Positions 36,151 through 47,218 of a stretch of 64,000 bases of DNA are shown here, one piece after another. The stretch's first letter is position 1. Each line of letters begins with the position of its first letter. Origin of the DNA: an uncultured Lachnospiraceae bacterium (GTDB taxonomy: Bacteria > Bacillota > Clostridia > Lachnospirales > Lachnospiraceae); NCBI GenBank assembly GCA_947626775.1, contig CANQTL010000005.1, forward strand, positions 59,550 to 123,549. Direction: 5' to 3'. Below the pieces are notes generated by a model. It was not told the DNA's origin. It saw only the letters and a program-made list of their open reading frames with translations, and made no database searches. The translations under genes were made by a program, and so were the position numbers.

Positions 36151-38346
36151 ATGAATGCAATCGTTGCGCTGCACGGGATAGGGACGGTAGTCGCATTTAT
36201 CCTGATGCTCCTTGTATACCGGGCGAAGCCTTCGGAACAACAGAAAATTTTGTTTGCGGGCACAGTATTTACCTTTCTGGATGTGTCCGGCTATTTTTTT
36301 GAACTGCAGGGCCAGAGTCTGGAAGCGATCCGCCTGGCGGTCAAGATCGAGTATGTCGGTACGGCGATGGGGCTGCTCAGCTTTCTGTATTTTACCTGTC
36401 TGTACAGCAATCATCTGCACGGAAGAGTCATCCGGGGTATCAAGGCTTTCTATGCGGTAAACAATATTTTTATCCTGTCCCTGATTTTTACGATGGAGTA
36501 CCATCCTCTGTATTATAAGAGCGTCGGCTATACCGTCGAGGATGGGATTCATCTGCTTGTCTTCGAGCCGGGGATTTTCTACCGGTGGTGGACCGTGTCC
36601 GTCACGGTGATGGGGCTTTTGATCGCGCTGATCATGGTGCAGTCCGTGTTCGAGCACAGGGGAGAAAAAAGGCCGGAACTGCTCTTTATTCTCATCGCGT
36701 CCGTCATCCCTATCGTGATGTGGATGCTGCGGATCACGGGGGTTTTCGGACATTATGATTCGTATCCTTTTTCCATGCTGATCGCGGAGTGTTTTCTCGT
36801 CTTCGTCATGTACCGCTACCGGCTGTTCGATGCGGTAAAGCTCGCGAAGGACAGAGTGCTCGACGATATCAAGGAGGGTATTCTCGTGGCGGACGAGCTG
36901 GGAACCCTGATCTATGTCAACAAAGAGGCCGACACGATCTTTCCCGATATCGACTGGAAGGACAGGGAGATGGTTGACGAGCGCGTGTTTCACTTTATGG
37001 ATACTCATGCGGACGGCTTTATCATAGAGGAGCGCTTCTATGAGTGGCAGCAGAGTGAAATCTATGACGACAAGAAGCGCAGGGCCGGCGTTCTGTACCG
37101 TATCACCGACACGACGGACAACTATCTGTACACGAAACAGCTGATCGAACTGAAGGAGGAGGCGGAGCGCGCCAACGAGGCGAAGAGTTCCTTCCTCGCG
37201 CGCATGTCCCACGAGATCAGGACGCCGATCAACGCGATTCTCGGCATGAACGAGATGATCCTGCGGGAGACGGATCTCGGCAGCGTCAGGGAGTACGCGA
37301 CGAACATCTACAGCGCCAGCAAAGTCCTGCTCTCCATCATCAACGATATTCTGGATCTGTCCAAGATCGAATCCAGCAAGATGGAGCTGATGGAGGCGGA
37401 TTACAATATGGGCAATCTGCTCCTGGACATCGAGAATATGATCTCCCTGCGGGCTGAGGAAAAGAACCTGAACTTTAAGATTGTGACGGACGCCACCATG
37501 CCGAAGCTGCTGTACGGTGACGAGAAGCGCATCAAGCAGTGTATCGTGAATCTGTTGACCAATTCAGTCAAATATACAAAAGAAGGCTCCGTCACCATGC
37601 AGATGGACTATGTAAAGAACGACGACGACACGATCAACCTGTGGGTGTCCGTGTCCGACACCGGAATCGGCATCAAGGAGGACGACCTGTATCTGCTGTT
37701 CGATCCGTTTACCAGACTCGATATGAAGAAGAACAAAACCATCGAGGGGACGGGTCTGGGGCTGAGTATCACCAAGCGCCTTCTGGAGATGATGGGCGGC
37801 AACCTGACTGTGGAGAGCATCTATGGCAAGGGAAGCACCTTCTCTTTTGTTGTTCCTCAGAAAGTGGCGGGGGAGGAGCCTCTGGGAGATTACAAAAAAT
37901 CCGCCGACGATGTGGCGCTGCCGGACGCGCAGGAGCGCAGGGCGTATGTCGCGCCGAATGCGAAGATTCTGGCGGTGGACGACACGCGCGTGAACATCAC
38001 GGTCGTCAAAGGGCTGCTGAAACGCCTGAAAGTACAGTTCGATTCCGCGCTGAGCGGACAGGAGTGCCTGGATAAGGTGAAGGCGAACCGCTACGACATC
38101 ATCCTGCTGGATCACATGATGCCGGAGATGGACGGGATCGAAACGCTTCACAACATGCAGCAGATGGAGGAATACATACAGAATAAGCCCGTCGTCATTG
38201 CGCTGACCGCCAACGCGATCGTAGGCGCGAGGGAAGAGTATCTGCGGGAAGGGTTTGTGGATTATCTGTCCAAACCGATCGACTCCGTGCAGCTGGAGGA
38301 GATGATCCACAAATATCTGCCGGAGGAACTGGTCGAATATATCTGA
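36151..38346 (+). CDS. Hybrid sensor histidine kinase with 7TM-type sensor
   Basis: A 731-residue kinase. The first 225 residues hold about seven hydrophobic helices (starting IVALHGIGTVVAFILMLLVY), like the N-terminal 7TM domain of clostridial histidine kinases. A PAS-like region follows (VLDDIKEGILVADELGTLIYVNKEA), then HisKA with His354 in MSHEIRTPINAILGM, HATPase with LLTNSVKYTKEG and GTGLGLSI, and one receiver with Asp654 in LLDHMMPEMDG. AAGAGG is 7 bases before ATG 36151. The stop codon lies inside the long hairpin at 38341-38400. Signal and output are unknown, and no response regulator gene is adjacent. Confidence 0.93.
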   Translation: MNAIVALHGIGTVVAFILMLLVYRAKPSEQQKILFAGTVFTFLDVSGYFFELQGQSLEAIRLAVKIEYVGTAMGLLSFLYFTCLYSNHLHGRVIRGIKAFYAVNNIFILSLIFTMEYHPLYYKSVGYTVEDGIHLLVFEPGIFYRWWTVSVTVMGLLIALIMVQSVFEHRGEKRPELLFILIASVIPIVMWMLRITGVFGHYDSYPFSMLIAECFLVFVMYRYRLFDAVKLAKDRVLDDIKEGILVADELGTLIYVNKEADTIFPDIDWKDREMVDERVFHFMDTHADGFIIEERFYEWQQSEIYDDKKRRAGVLYRITDTTDNYLYTKQLIELKEEAERANEAKSSFLARMSHEIRTPINAILGMNEMILRETDLGSVREYATNIYSASKVLLSIINDILDLSKIESSKMELMEADYNMGNLLLDIENMISLRAEEKNLNFKIVTDATMPKLLYGDEKRIKQCIVNLLTNSVKYTKEGSVTMQMDYVKNDDDTINLWVSVSDTGIGIKEDDLYLLFDPFTRLDMKKNKTIEGTGLGLSITKRLLEMMGGNLTVESIYGKGSTFSFVVPQKVAGEEPLGDYKKSADDVALPDAQERRAYVAPNAKILAVDDTRVNITVVKGLLKRLKVQFDSALSGQECLDKVKANRYDIILLDHMMPEMDGIETLHNMQQMEEYIQNKPVVIALTANAIVGAREEYLREGFVDYLSKPIDSVQLEEMIHKYLPEELVEYI

Positions 38347-38400
38347 CCGCTAAGAAAAACAAGCGGCGCTGCTGCGCCATTTGTTTTTCTGCGGTCAGAT
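38341..38400 (+). terminator. 60-nt near-perfect hairpin overlapping the kinase stop codon
   Basis: Perfect 10-bp arm ATCTGACCGC / GCGGTCAGAT, a TA bulge, perfect 10-bp arm AGAAAAACAA / TTGTTTTTCT, then core GGCGC-TGCT-GCGCC. The core with flanking A- and T-rich arms fits a bidirectional terminator. Its 3' arm (38391-38400) can alternatively pair with 38460-38469. Confidence 0.7.
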
Positions 38401-38469
38401 AACGAGCGGGCAGTCCGTGAAACGGACAATAGAGCGCCAAAGGCGCGGGCCCGTGAGTGATCTGATTGC
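38391..38469 (+). ncRNA. Putative structured RNA element (three-way junction)
   Basis: Predicted helices: P1, GCGGTCAGAT with ATCTGATTGC (38391-38400/38460-38469, two G-T wobbles); two more pairs and a possible tandem G-A/A-G step; P2, GCGGGC with GCCCGT (38406-38411/38449-38454); P3, GTCCGT-GAA-ACGGAC (38413-38427); P4, GCGCC-AAA-GGCGC (38434-38446). All strands of P1-P4 are used in a compact three-way junction. No coding potential is seen. No known riboswitch or sRNA was recognised. It could be a leader or 3'-UTR RNA or a palindromic extragenic repeat. Confidence 0.5.
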
Positions 38470-38472
38470 CAT

Positions 38473-38496
38473 GGCAGCTTACCGGGCTGCCTTTTT
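38473..38496 (+). terminator. Intrinsic terminator downstream of structured element
   Basis: GGCAGC / GCTGCC stem (38473-38478 and 38486-38491) with a 7-base loop, followed at once by TTTTT. It ends any transcript carrying the structured element and isolates the topoisomerase genes. Confidence 0.8.
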
Positions 38497-38522
38497 CTGC
38501 CACCATATTTGGTATTTTTGTT

Positions 38523-38551
38523 TTGCAAAAGCACTAGATATGTGATAAAAT
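38523..38551 (+). promoter_or_regulatory. Promoter for topoisomerase operon
   Basis: TTGCAA (38523-38528), 17 bases, TAAAAT (38546-38551). It lies between the terminator at 38496 and ATG 38602. Confidence 0.65.
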
Positions 38552-38601
38552 GTTTTTCGTGAAAAATTTTGTGAGAATGATACAGGGTTACGGAGATTAA
38601 C

Positions 38602-40533
<1,932 letters not shown>

Positions 40534-40560
40534 AGATGGCTGGAGGTTTGACATAGTTAC

Positions 40561-42807
40561 ATGGCTGCGATAAACGACAGGATCATTAAAACGGAATATT
40601 CCGAGGTGATGCAGAAATCTTTCATAGACTACGCCATGAGCGTCATCATTGCCAGGGCGCTGCCCGATGCGAGGGACGGGCTCAAACCCGTGCAGCGCAG
40701 AACGCTCTATGACATGCACGAGCTGGGGATCCGCTACGACAGACCCTACCGTAAATCGGCGCGTATCGTGGGCGATACCATGGGTAAGTACCATCCGCAC
40801 GGCGACAGCTCTATCTACGAGGCGCTGGTCGTCATGGCACAAGATTTCAAGAAGGAGCTGCCGCTTGTAGACGGACACGGCAATTTCGGCAATATCGAGG
40901 GGGACGGCGCGGCGGCGATGCGCTACACGGAAGCGCGTCTGGCTCAGATTACGCAGGAGGCGTTTCTGGCGGATCTGGATAAGGATGTAGTGGATTTCGT
41001 CCCGAATTTTGACGAGACGGAGAAGGAGCCCAGCGTCCTGCCCGTGAAGATCCCGAATCTGCTCATCAACGGTTCCGAAGGAATCGCGGTGGGAATGGCT
41101 ACCAGCACGCCGCCCCATAATCTGGCGGAGGTGATCGAGGCGACCAAGGCCTATATGCTGGACGAGAATATCACCACAAGAGAGCTGATGCGGTATATCA
41201 AGGGGCCGGATTTTCCTACGGGAGGCATCGTCATCAACGAGGACGAGCTGCTCGAGATCTATGAGACAGGCACGGGCAAGATCAAACTGCGCGGCAGGGT
41301 GGAGGTGGAAAAGGCCAAGGGAGGCCGGACGAATCTGGTGATTACGGAAATCCCCTACACTATGATCGGAGCCAACATCGCGAAATTCCTGACGGATGTG
41401 GCGGCGCTCGCGGAGACAAAGAAAACGCAGGATATCGTGGACATCACCAACCAGTCCTCCAAGGAGGGCATCCGCATCGTCATTGAACTGCGCAAGGACG
41501 CCGATGTGGAAAACTTCAAGAATCTCCTCTACAAGAAGACCCGGCTGGAAGATACTTTCGGCGTGAATATGCTCGCCATCGTGGACGGCAGACCCGAGAC
41601 AATGGGTCTGCGGAGGATCATACAGGAGTGCGTCAAATTTCAGTATGAGGTGGCGGCCCGCAAATACAGCAATCTTCTGGAAAAGGAGATGGAGCGCCGT
41701 GAGATCCAGGAGGGTCTGATCAAGGCGTGCAACGTGATCGACCTGATCATTGAAATTCTGCGCGGTTCCAGAGACAGGAATATGGCGAAGGCCTGTCTGG
41801 TCGAGGGGAAGACCGACGGCGTCAAGTTCAAGTCCAAGGAATCCAGGGTTATGGCGGCACAGCTCATGTTTACGGAGAAGCAGGCAAACGCGATTCTGGA
41901 CATGCGCCTGTACAAGCTGATCGGTCTGGAGATTGAGGCGCTGATCGGCGAGCACGAGGAGACGATGGCCAATATCTACCGCTATGAAGATATCCTTGCG
42001 AGAAGAGATTCCATGGCGCAGGTCATCATCAACGAGCTGGACGAGATTAAGGAGCGGTACAAGCGGCCCAGAAGGACGCAGATCACTACCCAGAGCGAGG
42101 CCGTCTATGTGGAGAAGCCGGTCGAGGAGACGGACATCGTGTTCCTGATGGACCGCTTCGGCTACGCCAGAACGATCGATACCGCTACCTACGAGAGAAA
42201 TAAAGAGGCGGCGGACGCCGAGAACAAGTATGTATTTACATGCAAAAATACCGGCAAGATATGTCTTTTTACCAATACGGGGCAGCTCCACACGCTGAAG
42301 GCGGCGGATCTGCCTATGGGGAAACTGCGGGATAAGGGCGTGCCCGTGGACAATATCAGCAACTATGATTCCGCCAGAGAGAGCATCGTCTGCGCTGCGA
42401 GCCAGAGCGACCTGAATCTCTACCGCGTCATCTTTGCCACGAAACAGGCCATGCTGAAAGTCGTGGACGGCGGAGAGTTCGACGTGGCGAAGCGGACGGT
42501 CGCGGCGACGAAGCTGCAGGAAGGCGACGAGGTCGTGAGCGTCGTGATGCTGAAGGAACAGCGCAACATCATACTGCAGTCCGCGGAAGGCTATTTCCTG
42601 CGTTTTTCGGTGGAAGAGATCCCCGAGAAGAAAAAGGGCGCCATCGGCGTGCGCGGCATGAAACTGGGGGTAAAGGACAGCGTGGAGGCGGTCTACTACA
42701 CGCAGAACGCCGTGGAGCAGACCATCGAGTACGGCGGCAGACAGCTGGAACTTGGCAGATTGAAGCCCGGACACCGCGACAGCAAGGGCGTTAAGGTAAG
42801 GATGTGA
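40561..42807 (+). CDS. Type IIA DNA topoisomerase subunit A (ParC/GyrA-like)
   Basis: A 748-residue DNA-breaking subunit. The catalytic tyrosine is Tyr122 in [26 protein letters not shown] and [13 protein letters not shown] form the active-site and quinolone-pocket regions. The C-terminal beta-pinwheel begins around residue 500 ([19 protein letters not shown]). No GyrA box (QRRGGKG) was found in the pinwheel, which argues for a topoisomerase IV-like relaxing/decatenating activity and against true gyrase. The tail SKGVKVRM is basic. The rsmD gene begins 4 bases later. Confidence 0.94.
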   Translation: MAAINDRIIKTEYSEVMQKSFIDYAMSVIIARALPDARDGLKPVQRRTLYDMHELGIRYDRPYRKSARIVGDTMGKYHPHGDSSIYEALVVMAQDFKKELPLVDGHGNFGNIEGDGAAAMRYTEARLAQITQEAFLADLDKDVVDFVPNFDETEKEPSVLPVKIPNLLINGSEGIAVGMATSTPPHNLAEVIEATKAYMLDENITTRELMRYIKGPDFPTGGIVINEDELLEIYETGTGKIKLRGRVEVEKAKGGRTNLVITEIPYTMIGANIAKFLTDVAALAETKKTQDIVDITNQSSKEGIRIVIELRKDADVENFKNLLYKKTRLEDTFGVNMLAIVDGRPETMGLRRIIQECVKFQYEVAARKYSNLLEKEMERREIQEGLIKACNVIDLIIEILRGSRDRNMAKACLVEGKTDGVKFKSKESRVMAAQLMFTEKQANAILDMRLYKLIGLEIEALIGEHEETMANIYRYEDILARRDSMAQVIINELDEIKERYKRPRRTQITTQSEAVYVEKPVEETDIVFLMDRFGYARTIDTATYERNKEAADAENKYVFTCKNTGKICLFTNTGQLHTLKAADLPMGKLRDKGVPVDNISNYDSARESIVCAASQSDLNLYRVIFATKQAMLKVVDGGEFDVAKRTVAATKLQEGDEVVSVVMLKEQRNIILQSAEGYFLRFSVEEIPEKKKGAIGVRGMKLGVKDSVEAVYYTQNAVEQTIEYGGRQLELGRLKPGHRDSKGVKVRM

Positions 42808-42811
42808 TGCG

Positions 42812-43366
42812 ATGAGAGTCATAGCGGGAACAGCGCGCCGCCTGCCGTTAAAGACGCCGGAGGGCATGGATACCAGGCCTACCACGGACAGGATCAAGGA
42901 GACGCTCTTTAATATGCTGCAGCCCAGTCTGCCGGGCGCGGTCTTTATCGATCTGTACAGCGGCAGCGGCGGTATCGGCATCGAGGCTTTAAGCCGCGGC
43001 GCGCGGCATGCCTATTTCGTGGAGAACAACAGGAACGCGGTCGCCTGCATCACGGAAAATCTGCGTTTTACCAGGCTTGCGGACCGCGCCACCGTTTTGA
43101 GGCAGGATGTGCTGGCGGCGTTATCGGGCATTCACGAGAAAGAGGCGGATGTGATCTTCATGGATCCGCCCTACGGGCTGGGATACGAGAGGGCTGCGCT
43201 GGCGGTACTGCGGGACGCGCCCTATGTGACGGGGGATACGCTGGTTGTCATCGAGGCGGCGCTGGATGAGGATTTCGGGTTTCTGGCAGAACTGGGATTT
43301 ACTCTGGAGAAAGAGAAACGCTACAAAACCAACAAGCATGTATTCTGCCGCAGGACAACAGAATAA
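42812..43366 (+). CDS. rsmD: 16S rRNA (guanine966-N2)-methyltransferase
   Basis: A 184-residue Rossmann methyltransferase that modifies G966 of 16S rRNA. MRVIAGTARRLPLKTPEG, the SAM motif DLYSGSGGIGIEALSRGA and the catalytic motif IFMDPPYGLG are diagnostic. rsmD next to coaD is a conserved pair (ylbH-coaD in Bacillus). It starts 4 bases after the topoisomerase A subunit. Confidence 0.96.
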   Translation: MRVIAGTARRLPLKTPEGMDTRPTTDRIKETLFNMLQPSLPGAVFIDLYSGSGGIGIEALSRGARHAYFVENNRNAVACITENLRFTRLADRATVLRQDVLAALSGIHEKEADVIFMDPPYGLGYERAALAVLRDAPYVTGDTLVVIEAALDEDFGFLAELGFTLEKEKRYKTNKHVFCRRTTE

Positions 43367-43415
43367 ACCATACAGAATGCCGATCAGAAAAATTTAAAAA
43401 ATTTTAAAATAAATA

Positions 43416-43444
43416 GAGACTTTTTCCCAAATGTGATTTATGAT
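43416..43444 (+). promoter_or_regulatory. Weak candidate promoter for coaD
   Basis: TATGAT (43439-43444) has GAGACT (43416-43421) 17 bases upstream, a poor -35. The region just upstream (43391-43415) is nearly pure A/T and could act as an UP element. Confidence 0.35.
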
Positions 43445-43487
43445 GTTAGAGATAACATTGCAATGAGGGAAGGGTGATCTGTCGTAT

Positions 43488-43976
43488 ATGAAAGCAGCAG
43501 TCTATCCGGGCAGCTTTGATCCGGTGACCTACGGCCATCTGGATATCATCAGGCGCGCGGCGGAGATTTTTGACGAATTAACGGTCAGTGTATTGAATAA
43601 TAAAATAAAGACTCCATTGTTTTCTGTGGAAGAACGTGTTAAGATGTTAGAGGAGGCTACACGGGATCTGCCCAATGTTCGGATAGATTCTTTCAGCGGC
43701 CTGCTGATTGATTATGCAAGGAAGCAGGATATCCATGTGGCGATCAGGGGACTTCGCGCCATCACGGATTTCGAGTATGAACTGCAGATCGCGCAGACAA
43801 ACAGGAAGTTTTCCGACGGGGAACTGGACACGATGTTTCTGACCACCAGTCTGGAATATGCGTATTTAAGTTCCTCCACGGTGAAGGAGATCGCCAGCTT
43901 CAACGGGGATATCTCTCAGTGTGTGCCGGAGTTTGTAGCCAAATCGATCTATGCAAAATACGGGTATGACAGATAG
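43488..43976 (+). CDS. coaD: Phosphopantetheine adenylyltransferase
   Basis: A 162-residue nucleotidyltransferase that makes dephospho-CoA from 4'-phosphopantetheine and ATP. The nucleotide motif [19 protein letters not shown] and the C-terminal [16 protein letters not shown] are both present, along with [22 protein letters not shown]. The normal length. Codon use at its 5' end is more AT-rich than in neighbours. It probably shares a transcript with the following coiled-coil gene (8-base gap). Confidence 0.97.
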   Translation: MKAAVYPGSFDPVTYGHLDIIRRAAEIFDELTVSVLNNKIKTPLFSVEERVKMLEEATRDLPNVRIDSFSGLLIDYARKQDIHVAIRGLRAITDFEYELQIAQTNRKFSDGELDTMFLTTSLEYAYLSSSTVKEIASFNGDISQCVPEFVAKSIYAKYGYDR

Positions 43977-43984
43977 GAGAAGGG

Positions 43985-44587
43985 ATGAGCAGTAGAATCG
44001 AACAACTGATCGACGAGATTGAGGACTATATTGACGGCTGCAAGTATCAGCCTCTCTCCAAGACGAATATCATCGTCAACAAGGAGGAGATAGACGAGCT
44101 GCTGCGCGAGCTGCGCATGAAGACGCCGGACGAGATCAAGCGCTATCAGAAGATCATCACCAACAAGGAGGCGATCTTAAACGATGCGCGGGCCAAGGCG
44201 GAGGCGCTGATCAAGGACGCGACGGCGCAGACGACGGAGCTGATCAACGAGCACGAGATTATGCAGCAGGCTTATGCGCAGGCGAACGAGGTTGTCAGGA
44301 TGGCGACACAGCAGGCGCAGGAGATTCTCAATACGGCTACGGCGGAAGCTAACGGCGTCAGGACGTCCGCGATGCAGTATCTTGACGATATGCTGGCGAA
44401 TCTGGAGAGCGCCATGACGGCGACTCTGGCGACGACGACCGAGCATTATGAGAGTTTTTATAACACCATCAACGGGTACAATGAGACGGTCAAGGCAAAC
44501 CGGGCGGAATTAAGGCCCGTGCAGGTGGAGCAGATGCTCAAGGAAGCCGAAGGCGACGAGGGCGCCGCCGGGTCGGACGGCAGATAG
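43985..44587 (+). CDS. Coiled-coil protein, ATP-synthase-subunit-H/DivIVA-like, unknown role
   Basis: A 200-residue soluble protein that is almost entirely helical. Residues 1-50 (SRIEQLIDEIEDYIDGCKYQPLSKTNIIVNKEEIDELLRELR) are conserved in clostridial proteins found beside coaD, and residues 55-125 form an Ala/Glu/Gln-rich coiled coil (KAEALIKDATAQTTELINEH, ANEVVRMATQQAQEILNTATAEA). It resembles parts of DivIVA or V-type ATPase subunit H only in heptad character. AGGAGAAGGG lies before ATG 43985. Terminator at 44652. Confidence 0.8.
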   Translation: MSSRIEQLIDEIEDYIDGCKYQPLSKTNIIVNKEEIDELLRELRMKTPDEIKRYQKIITNKEAILNDARAKAEALIKDATAQTTELINEHEIMQQAYAQANEVVRMATQQAQEILNTATAEANGVRTSAMQYLDDMLANLESAMTATLATTTEHYESFYNTINGYNETVKANRAELRPVQVEQMLKEAEGDEGAAGSDGR

Positions 44588-44651
44588 CGCGCAGTGGAAA
44601 AACAAGCATAGAAACGAGGGAAAACGCGTCTGGCGGGTTTTCCAGCAAATC

Positions 44652-44682
44652 ACAAGCCGGTTTTCAAAAACCGGCTTGTTTC
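44652..44682 (+). terminator. Intrinsic terminator after coaD transcript
   Basis: ACAAGCCGGTTTT and AAAACCGGCTTGT form a perfect stem with a tight loop, followed by TTTC. A- and T-tracts on both sides mean it may work in both directions. Confidence 0.8.
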
Positions 44683-44722
44683 GGTCAGACAGACTGACGG
44701 ATTGAGTTGACGGAGTGATCGG

Positions 44723-46096
44723 GTGAGAGGGACAGGCTGCGGCTGGATCGACAACAAAAAGAAAACATGCGGCGTGAGAGTCTGGGCGGCGGTTCTCCTT
44801 CTGGCTCTCGGGCTGCCGGCGCAGGGGAACAGGGCGCTGGCCAAAGAAGAGGAGCTCTCCCCGGATCCCGTGGTGGTGGTGATCGATCCGGGTCACGGCG
44901 GGGACAACCTCGGCGCGGAGTATGAGGATTATACCGAGAAGGAAATGACGTTAATCGTGGCGAAAGCCATGAGGGAAGAGCTGGAGAAGTATGAGGGCGT
45001 CACCGTCTATCTCACAAGAGAGGGCGACGAGGAACTGTCCCTGGATGAGCGCTGCGCTTATGCGGAGAGCGTGGGAGCGGATTTTATGTTCTGCCTGCAT
45101 TTCAATATGTCCGGGGAACACACGCTGTTCGGCGCGGAGTGCTGGGTGTCGGCTTTCGGGGAATATTACAGCAAGGGTTACAGTTTCGCCAGCATAGAGA
45201 TTGACATGCTGAAAGAGCTGGGACTGTATTCCAGAGGAATCAAGACGAGGCTCAACGGCAGGGGAAGCGATTATTACGGGATCCTCAATCATTCCGTGGA
45301 GCGCGGTCTTCCCTGTGTGCTCATAGAACACTGCCATCTCGACCAGGAAAACGATCAACCCTTCTACGATCACGATGAGAAGCTGCGGGCGTTCGGCAGA
45401 CTGGACGCGACGGCGGCGGCGAAATATTTCCGGCTGCGCTCGGAGGAGCTCGGCGTCGATTACAGCGGTTACGAGAGCCTGGCCGTTCCCGTGCCGTCGG
45501 GCGTCATGCGGCCCGACCAGTCCGAGCCGGACGTGTGCATGATCGATGTGACGGATCAGGACATGGAGACAGGCGACGTGACGGTAGAGGTATCCGCCGC
45601 GGATTACGACAGCGGTATGCTGTATTATACCTACAGCTATGACAACGGCGAGACGTTCAGCGGACTGCAGAAGTGGCCTGATCCGGAGGCCGATACGTTC
45701 CGTTTTACCATGCGGGTGCCGCCCCGCATCGTGCCGCAGATCGTGGTGAACGGCTACAACGGCTACGATCTGTACAGGACCAGCAATGTGGTCTCGCTTC
45801 CTTCCATGGATTACAAGACGGAAGAAGAACTCGCAGCCGAACAGGCGCAGAAGGAAGCGCTGGAGAGCGTCTCCGACGACGTGGAGAAAGAAGCCGGCTC
45901 CGCTGACAGGCGGCAGAAGGCGGAGTTAAAACAGGTCGATCTGCATAAGACGGAGGAAGAGCCTGTATCGTTTTCTTACTTTTTAGGCGTATGCGGCGTG
46001 TGCGCGCTGCTCGTGCTCGGCATGGTAATCTCCCTGATCCTGATTCTGGGCGGGCGTCATAAGCGGCAGCGCAGACGGCGCAGAAGACGGCGGTGA
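44723..46096 (+). CDS. N-acetylmuramoyl-L-alanine amidase with C-terminal membrane anchor
   Basis: A 457-residue Amidase_3 enzyme that cuts the amide bond between muramic acid and the peptide stem. The N-terminal signal (about residues 18-40) leads to the catalytic domain: zinc ligands in VIDPGHGGDN, the Glu region TEKEMTLIV, and LHFN, and the catalytic Glu in VLIEHCHLDQEND. A beta-rich domain follows (about 275-365, TGDVTVEVSAADYDSGMLYYTY...). A C-terminal membrane helix (about 420-443) ends in the basic tail HKRQRRRRRRRR. GTG 44723 is the only good start (GGAG 7 bases before). Being anchored at the C-terminus is not typical for this class. Confidence 0.9.
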   Translation: MRGTGCGWIDNKKKTCGVRVWAAVLLLALGLPAQGNRALAKEEELSPDPVVVVIDPGHGGDNLGAEYEDYTEKEMTLIVAKAMREELEKYEGVTVYLTREGDEELSLDERCAYAESVGADFMFCLHFNMSGEHTLFGAECWVSAFGEYYSKGYSFASIEIDMLKELGLYSRGIKTRLNGRGSDYYGILNHSVERGLPCVLIEHCHLDQENDQPFYDHDEKLRAFGRLDATAAAKYFRLRSEELGVDYSGYESLAVPVPSGVMRPDQSEPDVCMIDVTDQDMETGDVTVEVSAADYDSGMLYYTYSYDNGETFSGLQKWPDPEADTFRFTMRVPPRIVPQIVVNGYNGYDLYRTSNVVSLPSMDYKTEEELAAEQAQKEALESVSDDVEKEAGSADRRQKAELKQVDLHKTEEEPVSFSYFLGVCGVCALLVLGMVISLILILGGRHKRQRRRRRRRR

Positions 46097-46114
46097 GCGG
46101 ACAGCCGGAGCGTT

Positions 46115-47101
46115 CTAAAGGAGAGTGTGAAGCGCGAGATAGCACAGGGCGGTGAGGGCGGTCTGCACGGTTTTGTGAAAGACGTAGCGGCGCACGGACA
46201 GATCCGTGTGACAGATCATGCTGTAGGTCTGCGCGATACAGGACAACCCGCCGAAAGGAAGCAGGACGAGGATTGGATAAAACAGTGATTGACCAGAGTA
46301 GTCGATACCGCTTGTGATTTCCAGGAGGCACTGGAAGATCTGCAGGACGGTGCGGTCGGCGTGCACAAACGGCACGAAGACGATATTGAGAAGATTGAAG
46401 AAAACCATGTAGCCGCCCAGCCTGGCGATACCGATGAGACCCGACACCACGGCGGAATCGAGGGCTGCGGGAAGCGGCAGGGGAGCCGGCGTACGTTTGG
46501 CCGAAAGCGTTTCGGCGGCGAAAACGGCCGCGGCTGCGGGCCGCACGGCGCAGCGCGCGCTCTTTGAGAACGGCCAAGAGCGCAGGAACGGGAAAATGCG
46601 GCACAGCAGGAAACCGTACAGGAGCGGGACGCCGTACATGATCAGAAGCGGCAGAAACGGCCTGCGGATGGCGAGAGCGGGTATCACGTAGCTCAGGAAG
46701 TAGATCGGTCCGATATTGTTGCAGAAGTACAGCAGGCGCGCGCCTTCCTCGCGGGAGAGCCGGCCTGATCCGCACAGTTCGCCGACGATCCGCGCGCCCA
46801 TCGGAAAACCGCAGAGAAAACCCATGACGATCGTGTAGGAACCGTTTCGGGACGTCCCGAACAGGCCGTGCAGAAGCGGGTGAAGCAGGCGGACGAAGCC
46901 CTCCGTGAGATTCATGCGGATCATAATGCCGGAGAGGATCATGAAGGGAAGCAGGGTTGGCACCATTTTTTTCAGCCACAGCATAAGCCCCGTGGAAGCG
47001 TATTCCAGAGAGAGCGCCGGATAGCGTAAGAGCAGGATGACCAGATAGAGGGCGAGCGCTGTGAAGAGCAGCTGGTACAGTTTAGAGGCGGCCTGGCGCA
47101 T
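46115..47101 (-). CDS. YlbJ-like sporulation membrane protein
   Basis: A 328-residue membrane protein with about eight hydrophobic segments, the only gene of the window on the minus strand. Motifs of the YlbJ/nucleoside-recognition family are present: LWLKKMVPTLLPFMILSGIM, GFLCGFPMGARIVGEL and NNIGPIYFLS. In B. subtilis ylbJ is a sigma E gene required for sporulation and lies next to coaD; here it is inverted and 2 kb from coaD. The ATG (47101 on the minus strand) has AAAGGAG 7 bases before it. It converges with the amidase gene and is divergent from the rsuA-type gene. Confidence 0.88.
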   Translation of the reverse strand: MRQAASKLYQLLFTALALYLVILLLRYPALSLEYASTGLMLWLKKMVPTLLPFMILSGIMIRMNLTEGFVRLLHPLLHGLFGTSRNGSYTIVMGFLCGFPMGARIVGELCGSGRLSREEGARLLYFCNNIGPIYFLSYVIPALAIRRPFLPLLIMYGVPLLYGFLLCRIFPFLRSWPFSKSARCAVRPAAAAVFAAETLSAKRTPAPLPLPAALDSAVVSGLIGIARLGGYMVFFNLLNIVFVPFVHADRTVLQIFQCLLEITSGIDYSGQSLFYPILVLLPFGGLSCIAQTYSMICHTDLSVRRYVFHKTVQTALTALCYLALHTLL

Positions 47102-47218
47102 GGCGGGGCTCCTTTGGGATGAGTTATCTTATCTATATTCGGACAGCCGCAGCGTTATGCTTCGACAGTCCCGGATACGGTGCATGGAAGAACGGTGAGA
47201 CAGGACGGGAGAAGCGGT

